DNA of 64,000 nucleotides from Pipra filicauda (taxonomy: Eukaryota; Chordata; Aves; Passeriformes; Pipridae): NCBI RefSeq assembly GCF_003945595.2, contig NW_024104898.1, positions 1,798,001-1,862,000 of the forward strand, written 5' to 3'. Below the pieces are notes generated by a model. That model was given only the letters and a program-made list of their open reading frames with translations, was not told the DNA's origin and did not search any database. Within the stretch, counting starts at the first letter, position 1. The number at the start of each line of letters is the position of its first letter. Shown here piece by piece: positions 49,402-59,845 of this stretch. A program made the position numbers and the translations under genes.

Positions 49402-50621
49402 CACAGTATCATCAAGGTTGTAAGAGACCTTCAAGATCATCTAGTCCAACCATCAACCCAATGCCACCATTATCACCCCTAAACTGTATCCCCAAGTGCC
49501 ACATCCAGTCACCTCTTGAGCACTTCCAGAGACAGTGACTCCACCACCTCCCTGGGCAACTTACTGCAATGCCTAACCATTCTTACAGTGAAAAAATATG
49601 TTCTAATATCTAATCTGAACCTCCCCTGGTGCAATTTCCTCTTGTCGTTTTACTTGAGACACAGCAGAAGAGACTGACCTCCACCTCCCTACAACTTTTC
49701 AGGTAGTTGTAGAGAGTGAGAAGCTCCCCCCAAACCTCCTCTTCTCCAGACTAAACAACCCCAGCTCTCTCAGCTGCTCCTCATAGGGCATATTTTCTAG
49801 ACCCTTCACCAGTTCCGTTACCCTTCTCTGAACATACTTCAGCACCTCAATGGTTGTTTGGAGTGAGGGGCCCAGAACTGGACACAGTACTTGAGGTACA
49901 GCCTCACTATTGCCAAGTACAGAGGGACAATCACTTCTCTAGTTCTGCTGGCCACACTATTTCTGATACATACCAGAGTGCCATTGGCCTTCTTGGCCAC
50001 CTGCTGGCTCATATCAAGCCAGCTGTCAAACAACACCCCCAAGTCCCTTTCTGATGAGCAGCTCTCAAGCCACTCTTGTCGCAGTCTGTAGCACTGCATG
50101 GAGTTGCTGCGACCCAAGTGCAGGACCCAGAACTTTGCCGTAGTAAACCCCATGCAGTTGTCCTCAGCCTGTTGATCCAGTCTGCCAAGATCTCTCTGTA
50201 GAGCTTTCCTGTCCTCTGGCAGATCAACATTCTCACCTAACTTGATATCGTCTGTGAACTTACTGAGGATGCACTCAACCTCCCTGTCCAAATCATCAAT
50301 AAAGATATTAAACAGGACCAGACCTAATACTAAGCCCTGGGGACCTGCCAGCTGGATTCAAGTCCGTTCACCACCATTCACTGAGCCCATTCATCCTGCC
50401 AGTTTTTAACCCAATGAAGAGTACACCCGTCCAAGCCATAAGCAGACAGTTTCTCCAGAATAATGTTGTGAGAGATGGTGTCAAACACTCTACTGAAGCC
50501 TAGATATACAACACCCTCATCTGCTAAGTAGATCACTTTGTCATAGAAGGAAATCAGGTTGGTCAAACAGGACCTACTATTTGTAAACCTATGTTGGCAG
50601 GGCACAATCCCCTGGTTGAAT
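49402..50621 (-). mobile_element. Inserted CR1 (copy B), minus strand
   Basis: The left end (ATCATCAAGGTTGTAAGAGA, AAGATCATCTAGTCCAACCA) is an antisense CR1 3' terminus. Rightwards come the antisense 3' UTR, ORF2 C-terminal region and RT. The minus frame 50291-49839 (150 codons) has FTDDIKL (the F-x-D-D box, both aspartates present) and later [14 protein letters not shown]. The minus frame 50605-50378 has VVYLGFSRVFDTISHN, where the motif A aspartate of LDFSKAFD is glycine. Truncated at 50621 before the endonuclease. It splits copy A, so it is the younger insertion. Confidence 0.94.
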
Positions 50622-50842
50622 AAGATTGGATATAAGGAAGAAATTCTTTATGATGAGGGTGGCAAGACACTGAAACCAATTCCCCAGAGAAGTTGTGGAT
50701 GCCCCATCACTGGAAGTGGCCATGGTTAGGTTGAACAGGGCTTGGAGCAACCTGATCGAGTGAAAGGAGTCTCTGTTGATTGCAGAGGAGCTGGATAGTT
50801 GGTCTTAAAGGCCTGTTCCAATCCAAATCATTCTATGACTCT
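50622..50842 (+). mobile_element. Outer CR1 (copy A), right part, plus strand
   Basis: Continues copy A: AGATTGGATATAAGGAAG, ATGATGAGGGTGGCAAGACA, CCCCAGAGAAGTTGTGGATG, GCAACCTGATCGAGTGAAAG, ending in AAATCATTCTATGACTCTGA, the CR1 terminal octamer region. Confidence 0.93.
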
Positions 50843-51723
50843 GATCTCCAGATGTCTCAGATCCCCATCTTTATATGAGATACATCCTGCTTTGGAAGCT
50901 TCTCTCTCCACTGATCAGAGGAATCTGAGTAACTAGCTTAAACTAGCTGGATAAATGAGCAGACATGAATCCCATCCTTTAGCTTTGTAGTAAGTATTTT
51001 AAAGACATGAGACATTCTAATGATGACAAATGGATAGACTATTCTAGGATAGACATTCCTAGATGAAAAAGATATTTTTAATTTTCTCTCTGTTTTCATC
51101 ATTCGCTTAAGGCAATTGCACTGCATCTGAAAGGAGTGACTTGGCCCTGCATCATGTGTTCCCACCTCACCACCTGTGCTCCTTAGTTATCATGTGGTCA
51201 AGCAGTCAGACAGATCAGGGGATTCAGATAGATGAGGGAACTCTTCCCTCTTTTTGCTGTTTTCTGCTGAGTGGAGAATTTATCTGGATCAGCCTGATGT
51301 CCTGGATTTACCACATGCATGAGCCTTAGACCTGGCACAAAGGAAGGGATGGGAACCCACGGACAGGGACAGAACAATTTTACACATTTTGGCAAAAGCT
51401 GAACTTAGATTGGCTCAGGGTGGTCATGAAACCGCACTTAGCTCATATGTGATGTGGTAACCCAGTGATGAGAGATTCTCCATCTCACTACTGGTTTCCT
51501 GAGTCATCTGAGCAAAGCTATTATTTTCCAATTTATTATAAAAGCACATGAAAATTAAGCAGAGTAAAGTCTGCTGTATGTGAGTTCATTCATCCGGCAC
51601 CTGAAATGAAACCTATCAAGGTGCCGTGTGGTGTTAGGCAGCCAACTTCGGTACTTGTAGTAAGCATAGTTGTACTTGCCAGCGCTAAAAAGGGAAGAAG
51701 GCTGCATGGGAAGGAGTGAAGGT
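50843..51723. other. Unique spacer between CR1 and SINE
   Basis: No gene or repeat recognised. Open frames up to 75 codons without motifs. Confidence 0.45.
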
Positions 51724-51862
51724 CAGAATCACAGAATATTCTGAGTTGGAAGTGACCCACAAGGATCATCGAATCCAGCTCTTAAGTGAATGGCCCATAC
51801 AGGGATCAAACCCAAGACCTTGGTATTATTAGCACTGTGCTCTAACCAACTGAGCTAATCTC
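51724..51862 (-). mobile_element. tRNA-Ile-derived SINE with CR1 tail, minus strand
   Basis: On the minus strand, TTAGCTCAGTTGGTTAGAGC (A box, about 51846-51857) leads into GTGCTAATAATACC (anticodon loop with AAT kept), GGTTTGATCCC (B box, 51802-51812) and TGTATGGGCCA. This is tRNA-Ile(AAT) sequence. It is fused directly to a CR1-like 3' tail: GATGATCCTTGTGGGTCACT, TCCAACTCAGAATATTCTG, TGATTCTGA. The 5' half of the acceptor stem is lost, so it is not a working tRNA. A tRNA head plus LINE 3' tail is the classic SINE build. The CR1 tail implies mobilisation by CR1 reverse transcriptase. TguSINE1 of passerine birds has this design, but I could not check family membership. Confidence 0.88.
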
Positions 51863-52162
51863 AGGATCTTTACCCTGGAAGTTGTGAGAGGAGAAAGGCA
51901 AACCAGGATTCCTGGAGCAGATTGCAGCTAGCATAAAAAGAAGACCTTTTGGACAGACTAAGGATGTGTTACTGTCCCCTCTGATTGCATACCTTGGCAC
52001 ATGGGATTGCATCCAGAATGTTTTGCTCATCCTAGAAGTAGAATATTTTGCTGTCTGAAAGAAATATGAAAATATGTCATACCCCAAATACTGGCAACTT
52101 TAGGGAATCCAGAGGCATTTTCCAAGTGTTGAAACTAACAAAAAATCAAAGAGAGGAGGAGA

Positions 52163-52181
52163 GGGGAGGGGAGGGGGGGGG
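52163..52181 (+). repeat. G-rich tract with quadruplex potential
   Basis: GGGG-A-GGGG-A followed by nine G, inside a longer GA-rich purine tract (52149-52184). This fits the canonical intramolecular G-quadruplex pattern on the plus strand. Confidence 0.85.
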
Positions 52182-52220
52182 AAGACTGCATCATTAAAAA
52201 TAAACTACCTTTATCTGCTC

Positions 52221-52260
52221 TACACCTCTATCCACTTATTTACACCTCTATCCACTTTAA
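52221..52260. repeat. 20-bp tandem duplication
   Basis: Two adjacent 20-base units sharing the first 17 bases (TACACCTCTATCCACTT) exactly. Confidence 0.9.
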
Positions 52261-53568
52261 TAGACCATCAGGTGATTTAACTGCTTTGACAGGTTTATAC
52301 TAGTTCCTTTAAACACTGTTCAGCACTATTTTTCTTTGCTTGTTTGTTTTCTATCTTCCCCTAATTGCTATGCTAAGCAGAGATCTGCTACCTAGGGCTG
52401 TACACATGGAGATATAGACCTTTGCTACCAAATCAGCTGTACCTGGATGTTTTTTAATGTGTGTATTATCATGGCATAGCCACTAAAGGCAGAATTGTTT
52501 GTAGCTGGAATGGGTCTCATGAGACAGAGTAAAACTTGAGGTTGCAACTATATCTGGTGATCCATGAAAAAACTCTTGGTGATGTCAATGGAAGACCTGT
52601 CTTTCATGAAAATTTGGCGAGGAGCCATTGCCATGTAGTTGAGGCTGTATTTGGTGACTACCCTGGCTGTGCTCCCTGCCTTTACATTGTCCAACATAAT
52701 GTCGGCCCAGAGTAGGCCTAGAGCAAAGGAATGTGGGGAGGAGGAGCTGAAGTTAAAAGAAAAGAGCCTTTTAAACCTTATCATTAAGTCTTCCTCTAGG
52801 ACTTGGGTTTCAAGCACACTCTCTTAGAGTTGCACAAGGAAGATCAGAGAAACTCTGGACTATGCATGCAAAAATAACACAATGAAAGCCTAAAGGCAGA
52901 CAGCAGGATGGAGGACGCAAATGATCCTCCAGCAGCTTCTGGAATGGTGAAATCTTTTTTTGTGAATAGCTCATTGCTGAGGAAATGGGATGTCCTATGG
53001 GACCAGGTAACAGTGAACTGGGGTCTCTCCCTTGTCAAGCAGCCACAGAGATAAGGGGTATCAAAGTTGGCACTTCTGTTTTACCTCTTGCTGGAGCAAT
53101 TCAAGTTTTGCTAATATAGCAAGGGTCTACTTTTCTGGCTTGGTGATTAGATCATGCCAGGATCAGAAGAGGAGTCAGCTGAGATATAAGCTCTGATCCA
53201 GGGAGGAGCTCATTAATTTTGCAAACTTGAGCCCCATTAGCAGAAGTCCAAGACAGCCACTCATTGCTGTGATGAATGTTTGGGGGTGCAAGCCCAGATC
53301 TGGGAGTTGGCCAAGATGTCAGCTTCAGGTGGCAGTCACTCATTGCCATACTATACTTTCAGTTGACTTAAAGATTTCTGGTGACTGGGCTAAATTTTAA
53401 AAATATTTTAGCAACAAAGAGACTTGTTTCTATCCAGACCAAAACATTTGGTGGTGATTTTTTCTTTATTTTCATTTGGCTGACAAACAAGTCACTTCTA
53501 CATTATTAAAGGCAGTGAACTACATCTTATGTGGTAATAAGTCATCCCCCTCTCCCTTTTGGTTGCAG

Positions 53569-53622
53569 GGGTTCAGGAACGTCAGCAAAGACTCCGAGTT
53601 CATAGTTCTGCAGAAACAAAAG
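53569..53622 (+). other. Candidate 54-bp internal exon
   Basis: A pyrimidine-rich tract (CCCCCTCTCCCTTTTGGTTG then CAG at 53566-53568) precedes 54 bases that end in AAAAG|GTGATG (donor-like GT at 53623). The length is a multiple of three and one frame reads GFRNVSKDSEFIVLQKQK without a stop. Two CpGs lie within it although CpG is otherwise sparse. The protein is not recognised and no neighbouring exon was found. The open frame also extends past the donor. Confidence 0.17.
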
Positions 53623-55894
53623 GTGATGTTCTCCAGAACTGCTACTGAGTACAGTGCCTCAGGATTGGCTTGGTTTTATCCAAGATGTTTGGGCTGTCTT
53701 CCATTTCCTGAAAAGTCCCACTCATAGAAATTACGTATCTGCAGCCACTTTTTGGCACAAAAAGGAAAGACTGATGATGAATCATGGTTCTGTCTCCTCT
53801 CCATGCACAGGGATAAATGGGGACATTGGCAACAAGGGATTTTTCCAGCTACCTGCCTTCTGATTGCTGAGGCACAATCTTCAACTGTATCATATATTTT
53901 TATTTGTTCACTCTTCTGTAGTCTGTCTTGTCTCATTTGCAGGAGAGATTAGCATGAAAAGACCTAAACTCTGCTGAGTCCTCAATAAAAGCATTAATAT
54001 CATGCACTTCCAAAGCTCTACTCCAGCTGCTCCACAATATATCTTTTGTTAGATACTTGTGGGAATAATAATATCTGCAGTTAGTCTAGCTAAGATTACA
54101 ACAAAAAGAAGTTAACCCTCCTGCTTCGGGGCACAAACCAATTCAGACTGTGGCAGGTTTGCCAGGCCTGGGGGAAGGAGTTCATACAACCTTCTCCACA
54201 GCAGCCAGCACCACCTGTATCCCTTCCCTCCACTCCTTCTTCCTACCCTCTTTTCTTGACCTCTTGCACTGCCTTTCATGATTTTTTTTTTGCTGCCAGC
54301 TTTTGCTCCTGCCTGGAGAGGCAGGCTGTTCACCCTGTTACATGTCCTTTCCACCTGCAGCTGGTTCCAGCTCTCTCTGGTTCATTCTGGGTTTTGTTAG
54401 TCATCTCTTGCTACAACTTGAAGTTAAAATTTCTGGCTCTCCTGACTTGGCATTGCTGTCCACAGCCTCAGCCATCCCCACTTTCCTTGCTGCCTTTTCC
54501 TAATCCCTTTCTTCCTCTCCCCAGCACAGAATTTAGAGATTGTGAAAGGGTAATTATGAAAGTCAGGTGGTTTCCAGCCCATAGACTTGGAGCTGGACCT
54601 GATGAGGTTGAGTTCACACACACCTGCAGAGGCACCTCCACCTGGCCGCACGTGCTACCTGCAGGAATGAGGTGGGGGTCTCCTTGTCCACCTTGAGCTT
54701 CTCTTCCTGCACCTGAGAGGGATGAGCACAACACTGAGGATCCCCACAGCCCCCTGGTTCCACCAACAAGACTCCATTTGCCCCTTCTGCCTGCCTGCAG
54801 TTCCATGCTGAGATGTGGACCTTGGCACTGATGTTGGTTTCCTCGTTATCATCTGCCTCGTTCCTGCCTACTGCGGCTGGGTTATGAAAAGTGTCCCCAT
54901 TTGCTTCAAAACACTGAGTTACAGAGGAAAGAAGATTTTTGCAGCATGTTCATCTCTGTTTTGTCATTGATGCATGCTAAGAAAAGCAGGGAAAATATTC
55001 CTTATTCCCTCCTTTGTGTCAGTCATACTCCCTTTGCCTACAGGGTGTTGAATAAAGATGAGAGCTATGGACTAGTGTGCTGGTCAAAACAGTCTCATTT
55101 TTTACACATTCTCCCTGAACTGCTGCCTTTTATTTATATTTAGATTGCAATTTTCTTTAAGTTTGGACTATCCTTTCATTGTGTTTTTATAGCACCAAAT
55201 AAAGAATCTTACTGGGTTAGTAGGACCCTTGGTCACTGCACAGGTACAATGCTGATTTCACTGACTGGTTATAATAGAGTATATGAGTAAGCCAGGGCTG
55301 GAAGAGGAGTGACAGAAGTACCCATCACCCAGTGGTCCAAGCTGGGACATTTTTTCTGTCCTTTCTCCCTGCTGCTATAGAAAGCATAATGTTACCTGTT
55401 GCAAGAGTTTTGCTGAAGGAAGTTTACACAACCTGATTCTGGTGGTATATCTGCCGTGCAGAAGGACTGAGAGCAGACACCCTCTCAGGACTTGCTGTTC
55501 CCATTTTGAGGTAGGAGACACAACAACAAGTACTAGGCAAAAAAATAGTCTCATTCAGGGCATCTCAGTGTAGACAACAGACTTCAAACCACAAAGCTTG
55601 GTGTCTCTCACCAGGTACCTCCTAACCTGCTCTTACCTTGGCCTCTTCCATTTTAATGTCTCTCTAATCTTTCCCTTATCATAGGCAGGAAAAAGTACCC
55701 AAGCAGAAGATATACTCCTTCTGTCCCGTTTGCCTCCATCCTGTGCTTTTTCTTCTCCTCTCTCCAATTAAGATCATTTACTCCTAGCCAGAAAATACAG
55801 TAGGTCCTAATGGAAGCCTGTTACAGTCTGTGGTTCACCATGCACATATTTGTAGGCCTGGGAGAGTGTAGTCACATACTCTAGAAGTGAAGAG
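53623..55894. other. Unique sequence, stop-poor at 54.1-54.8 kb
   Basis: No gene recognised. Open frames overlap on both strands at 54112-54806 (up to 146 codons on plus, 112 on minus), which reflects low stop density rather than a gene. AATAAA at about 55199 lacks a clear GT-rich downstream element. Confidence 0.45.
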
Positions 55895-55980
55895 TTTATA
55901 GGAGCTGATCCAAAGCCCTGTAAAGTAAATGGCATCCTTTTCATTGGCTTCAAGGGGCTTCGGATCATGCTGTAAATAGC
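55895..55980. repeat. Old amniote palindromic repeat fragment
   Basis: TGATCCAAAGCCC (55906-55918) and GGGCTTCGGATCA (55955-55967) are inverted copies with one mismatch. ATTGGCTTCAAGGGG lies between them. The design GATCCAAAGCCC...ATTGACTTCAATGGG...GGGCTTTGGATCA is familiar from an old interspersed repeat of sauropsid genomes. I do not recall its family name with certainty. Confidence 0.5.
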
Positions 55981-56836
55981 CCAGCAGGATACTGTATGTG
56001 GATATGACAACTATTTATAGCACTTATGATAGATAAGATGTGTGCTCACCATCTAAATCTAGGCACTGTGTCATTTGGGGAGAGACAAATCAGGACTGAT
56101 GCTTAGTGGAATGAGAGATATCAGTGACAATGAGGGACCACTGACTGACATGTCACCTGCTTCCTCAAAACAGAAGCACCTGAGATCCTTCACCATCTAC
56201 TGCAAATGCCCTTTGTAACAGATAGTTTTGTTTTAAAGGAAGGTTTTGTCAAATATAGCAAAGTAATTACCTCAGATTTATGACATTTTTCTGTAGCAAA
56301 TGCTCCTAGCGTCTCTCATGGTGATCCCAGCCTTCTCAGAGGCCTGTAGTCTTTTATCTTCCTTTGACTGGATCTCTGTAACTCTGGCCAGTGACCCCAC
56401 AATCACTGAAAACCCATCATGCTTGACTGTGATGGTGTAAGTTAACATGGATGACCTTGGTACCCAGGATTATGTGTGTAATACAGGCCTGATTGCTATC
56501 AACAGTACCCAAGGTTACCAGGTCTGACAACATCAGAGTTGAGTTACCTGCGTGGAACAACCTATTCATATTCATATCTGTGAGTGAGCTCCTCACTGGC
56601 ATTCATAAACATGCTTCTCCCTCTGAGCAGAACATGGTGTGCAGATGTTATCATGCAAACGAAGTTTTTCGGATAAAGATGTTCTAACTTTTGATGTTGG
56701 AGAAGGGTTTTGTTTCACGTTATAGAGGAATCGCCATTGGATATTTTACAAATCTTCGTGTCAAAGTGCAGATGAGAGCAAGTTGTCCATACTCCTGTTG
56801 TTGGATTTGTTATGGCGATGCCTAAACAAGAACAGC
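55981..56836. other. Unique sequence
   Basis: Nothing recognised. Confidence 0.45.
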
Positions 56837-56912
56837 CCCATTGTCTTTGGCACAGTATAAACACACAGAGAGAAACAGACAATCCACGACTCAAAGAGTT
56901 TACTGCTCAAAC
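56837..56912 (-). mobile_element. Ancient L3/CR1-type LINE 3' fragment, minus strand
   Basis: CCCCATTGTCTTTGGCACAG, TATAAACACACAGAGAGAAA, CAGACAATCC and CAAAGAGTTTACTGCTCAAA follow the antisense order of a very common old amniote LINE tail (CCCCATTGTGCTAGGCACTGTACAAACACA...CCAAAGAGTTTACAGTCTAA). Diverged but collinear over about 75 bases. It directly abuts the CCAA/poly-A tract. Confidence 0.55.
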
Positions 56913-56917
56913 AAAAA

Positions 56918-56949
56918 AACAACCAAACCAACCAACCAACCAACCAAAC

Positions 56950-56978
<29 letters not shown>
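56918..56978. repeat. CCAA microsatellite followed by 29-A homopolymer
   Basis: AACCAAACC and tandem CCAA units (to about 56948), then 29 consecutive A (56950-56978). It may be grown from an A-rich seed next to the ancient LINE fragment. No retroposed body ending here was recognised. Confidence 0.85.
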
Positions 56979-56982
<4 letters not shown>

Positions 56983-58951
56983 AGCCTTGGGTTGGTTGAA
57001 ATGCTAAATGTTTTAGCACAAAAATCTCAGAAGTGAAAGAGATAGCACTCATGAATGGGTGGAGAGACCTTCCATAAAATCATCAATGTATCATAAATCT
57101 ACAGTCCTGTTTCTCTATTATGAGGAAGAAGAGCATAGGGGAAGGAAAGGGGAGCAAAAGAGAGAAGGGGTTCTGCAACTCTTGATAGCTGATGTTGGGT
57201 TTACTCCCTCAAAAATGACACTGGTAGATATTCACTTTGGTTACGATCAGCACAGATTTTAAAGGCTCTTTCCACACACAAAATCTAGAGCCTTGTTTAG
57301 CGAGATCCTGTGTTGTAACAAGAAGAGAAGTATATCTAGTTTGAAGTTTAGCACTGATCCCAGGATGTAGGAATGACATGGACATTATGTTAGGCTTTGA
57401 GGAAACACACATGCAATTTCTCAGGCTCTGGCACAGAAACAAGAAATATTTGTGGAGTGTAGAAGAGCATCTCCTTTCTTTGAAATCCCAACCGGATTTT
57501 TTGAGACTCAGACAGTGCTTAAATGGATCTTCCATCATACCTGTGCATCTGACAGGCAGGCAGTGCAGGCTGGTTGTGTTTGAGTCCCATGTAGCAACTT
57601 CCAGGCATCAATACGAAGAGGTTCATGCCAGTGTGGTTCCCCTGTTACACTGAGTTCTGCAATCTTATTTTTGCAAAGCATCTTTTTCATTCTGGGTATC
57701 TGCTTGCATCCGTTAGTGTTCATGAAAATACTTGTGGCCATATTTATTGTTAATCTCCAGTAAGACTCATATGCAAGTGCTCTGTTGAACAGAAATTTGG
57801 TCTCTGGACAACACAAAGAGAGGAGACAACGCTGGAGGCTGTAGAAAAGGAAGGTGTACAGAAGTCAGCTTCTCACACTGACAGTGGCACTGGCATACGT
57901 GGATTTGGGGTTCTTACGTCCCGAAGAATGCAGTAAGTCACTACTGTCTGCATATGTACTGTTGTGGATGGTAGGGTAGATTTGTTTGTTCATTTTATCC
58001 TTGATCCTTTGAGACTTTCTAGTCATTCTGTGCTTGTATTTTTCTGTTGACTTAGTTATATAAACTTCCTCTAATAGGATAATAAGTATGTCTTTTGCAT
58101 TGTAATCCTGAGATCCTCTGCAAGGCATTCTGCATGGACTGCAAATGATCTCAGATATTGTGACCCTGTACTGACCATTCAGCTACAGTTGTCTGAAGAG
58201 CTCTCAAACCTTGAGAACAGCCACAAGAATTGTAGCCTCAACTGGTGATTGTTTCTGCAAGTTTAGTCTGGCAAAATTTATACTGAAGATTTACTTAAAA
58301 GTTTTTTAGGTTTTTGTTGAGGAGCCTGAAGAAAAACTAGTTTGATTGCAAAGCAAAGTTTTCCAGTGTTGGGTTGCAATTTTCAGTACCCAGCTCCTAA
58401 AAAATATAATTGCATTTGGCTTTCAACAATTGAAAACTAAAAAAAAATATTTTTGTTTGACATAATCCCCCAAAGTCTAACATGGATTTCTTCTGGAAAT
58501 GTTAGTCCTACCCACAAAAATGTGCCAGTTTTGGTATCTTCTATTGTTGTGGTCATTTAATTAAAATCCTGGACTAGTCGTACTCACTTTTTTTTTTTGA
58601 TGATCCTTTCTCTGGTTGAATTTTTGGTTTTCTGCAGTTAAAATGCATGCGTCCAGTCAAGTTCAAAATTCCTTTACAGTGACGGACCACGCAGCAAAAG
58701 GAAGTGTGTTCCTCTTCACAAGCAGGACAGGGAATCCTTTCTCGTGCTGTCACTGTGTGCAGAAGCAGATATTGTGTCTCATTTCTTCCAGTTATGCGCT
58801 GTTCTAAAAGCATCTGTAATGAATAGCTGATTGTGAATGCTCATGTACCACGTACCTTTGCAAAAGGGAGTATTTTCTTGATGAGTTCCCATGTGTCTTC
58901 TTCACAGTGAGACCAAGAGCATTACTCTGTTTGGGGAGCTTGTTACAAAAA
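56979..58951. other. Unique sequence
   Basis: No gene recognised. AT-rich around 58.25-58.6 kb. Open frames up to 109 codons (57209-57538, minus) have no motif. Confidence 0.45.
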
Positions 58952-59023
58952 CATCATATGCCATCAGCGCACCTGGTTTAGGTATTTACTTAACACCAAG
59001 CTGGAAAATGATGGCATATGATG
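58952..59023. repeat. Perfect 15-bp inverted repeat, 72-base hairpin
   Basis: CATCATATGCCATCA (58952-58966) and its exact reverse complement TGATGGCATATGATG (59009-59023) flank a 42-base loop. Inside the loop TGGTTTA and TAACACCA can pair with one bulge. The 72-base size resembles a small-RNA precursor, but the large internal loop after 15 pairs is not typical of microRNAs. Confidence 0.92.
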
Positions 59024-59778
59024 AATGCCTCTCAGACACATAATATTGGTGACACATATTTGTAGCTGGTTACACTCTTTTTATTGATTAATTTTCTGTT
59101 AGTCAATTAGAAACTGTCCAGTAACCTGAACACATTTGAAATGCTAAGCCAGTGCAGCTATTCCATCAGTGTCATTCCCTAGAAAGTAGTAAGAATTTCA
59201 GGTCATGGTGGCCTAAAGTCAGGGCACTTCCAAAACCTAAAAGCATAAACAGGTCAGGCAAGTTCTGAGCTTCTGGAGCTGTTTCCCAGCATGTGTCTTA
59301 CACCTTCCTTGATTGCAGATAAATTCTTCTCTCTTATCTGCTTTCTAGAAATTTTCCCCGACATGAAAAGCCGTGGAGTATTAGTGAACACTGATTTATG
59401 GTGCATTAGCACATATAGCATATGTTTCTCTAACTCCAGAGAAAGCTGGGCTCTACAATGCTTGGAAATGGTCTTTCAAAGCCCAAGACAGATTGTTACA
59501 CACATGAGAATGTGCTCTCTGCGAGTAAAATTCAGCTTTCTGTAGTGAGATACCACGATACTGAAGTAGTTGTTATGTTCTGTTCAAATGCCAGGATACA
59601 TTTCATCCTGTAGCCTTTACTGATGTATTAGAGAGCAGACCAGAAGTCATACACCTTGGCATTGATTTGGTATTGGGACTAAATCAACATCAGCTTTAAT
59701 TGCTCCATATTACCCTGCACTGAATGCTCTGCCAGGAGATTAATCACCAACAACAAAGAATTAACTATGTGTCAGACT
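59024..59778. other. Unique sequence
   Basis: Nothing recognised. Confidence 0.45.
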
Positions 59779-59845
59779 TATAAAAGGAGGGGTTTTAAGA
59801 AGCCATCTCTTTATCCGTCTTTGTGAAAACAAAGCAATGCACAAT
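59779..59845 (+). promoter_or_regulatory. Candidate promoter: TATA box and inverted SOX/TCF-like motif
   Basis: TATAAAAGG (59779-59787) is a strong TATA match. Forty bases on, CTTTGT-GAAA-ACAAAG (59819-59834) is a perfect inverted pair of a SOX/TCF-type core, followed by ACAATGGG. An ATG at about 59843 opens only 31 codons. Regulatory role is inference. Confidence 0.2.

Larger units (their letters stand above)
51863..53568. other. Unique sequence with G-rich tract and tandem duplication
   Basis: No gene recognised. Holds the G-rich tract (52163-52181) and the 20-bp tandem doublet (52221-52260). Confidence 0.45.

Noticed and set aside
51791..51861. tRNA-Ile gene
   Set aside because: The anticodon and internal promoter boxes are visible, but the 5' acceptor strand is lost, the B box is mutated and a CR1 tail follows directly; it is the head of a SINE.
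54256..54696. 146-codon plus-strand ORF
   Set aside because: Frames on the opposite strand are open over the same interval and the product is low in recognisable features; a stop-poor composition effect.
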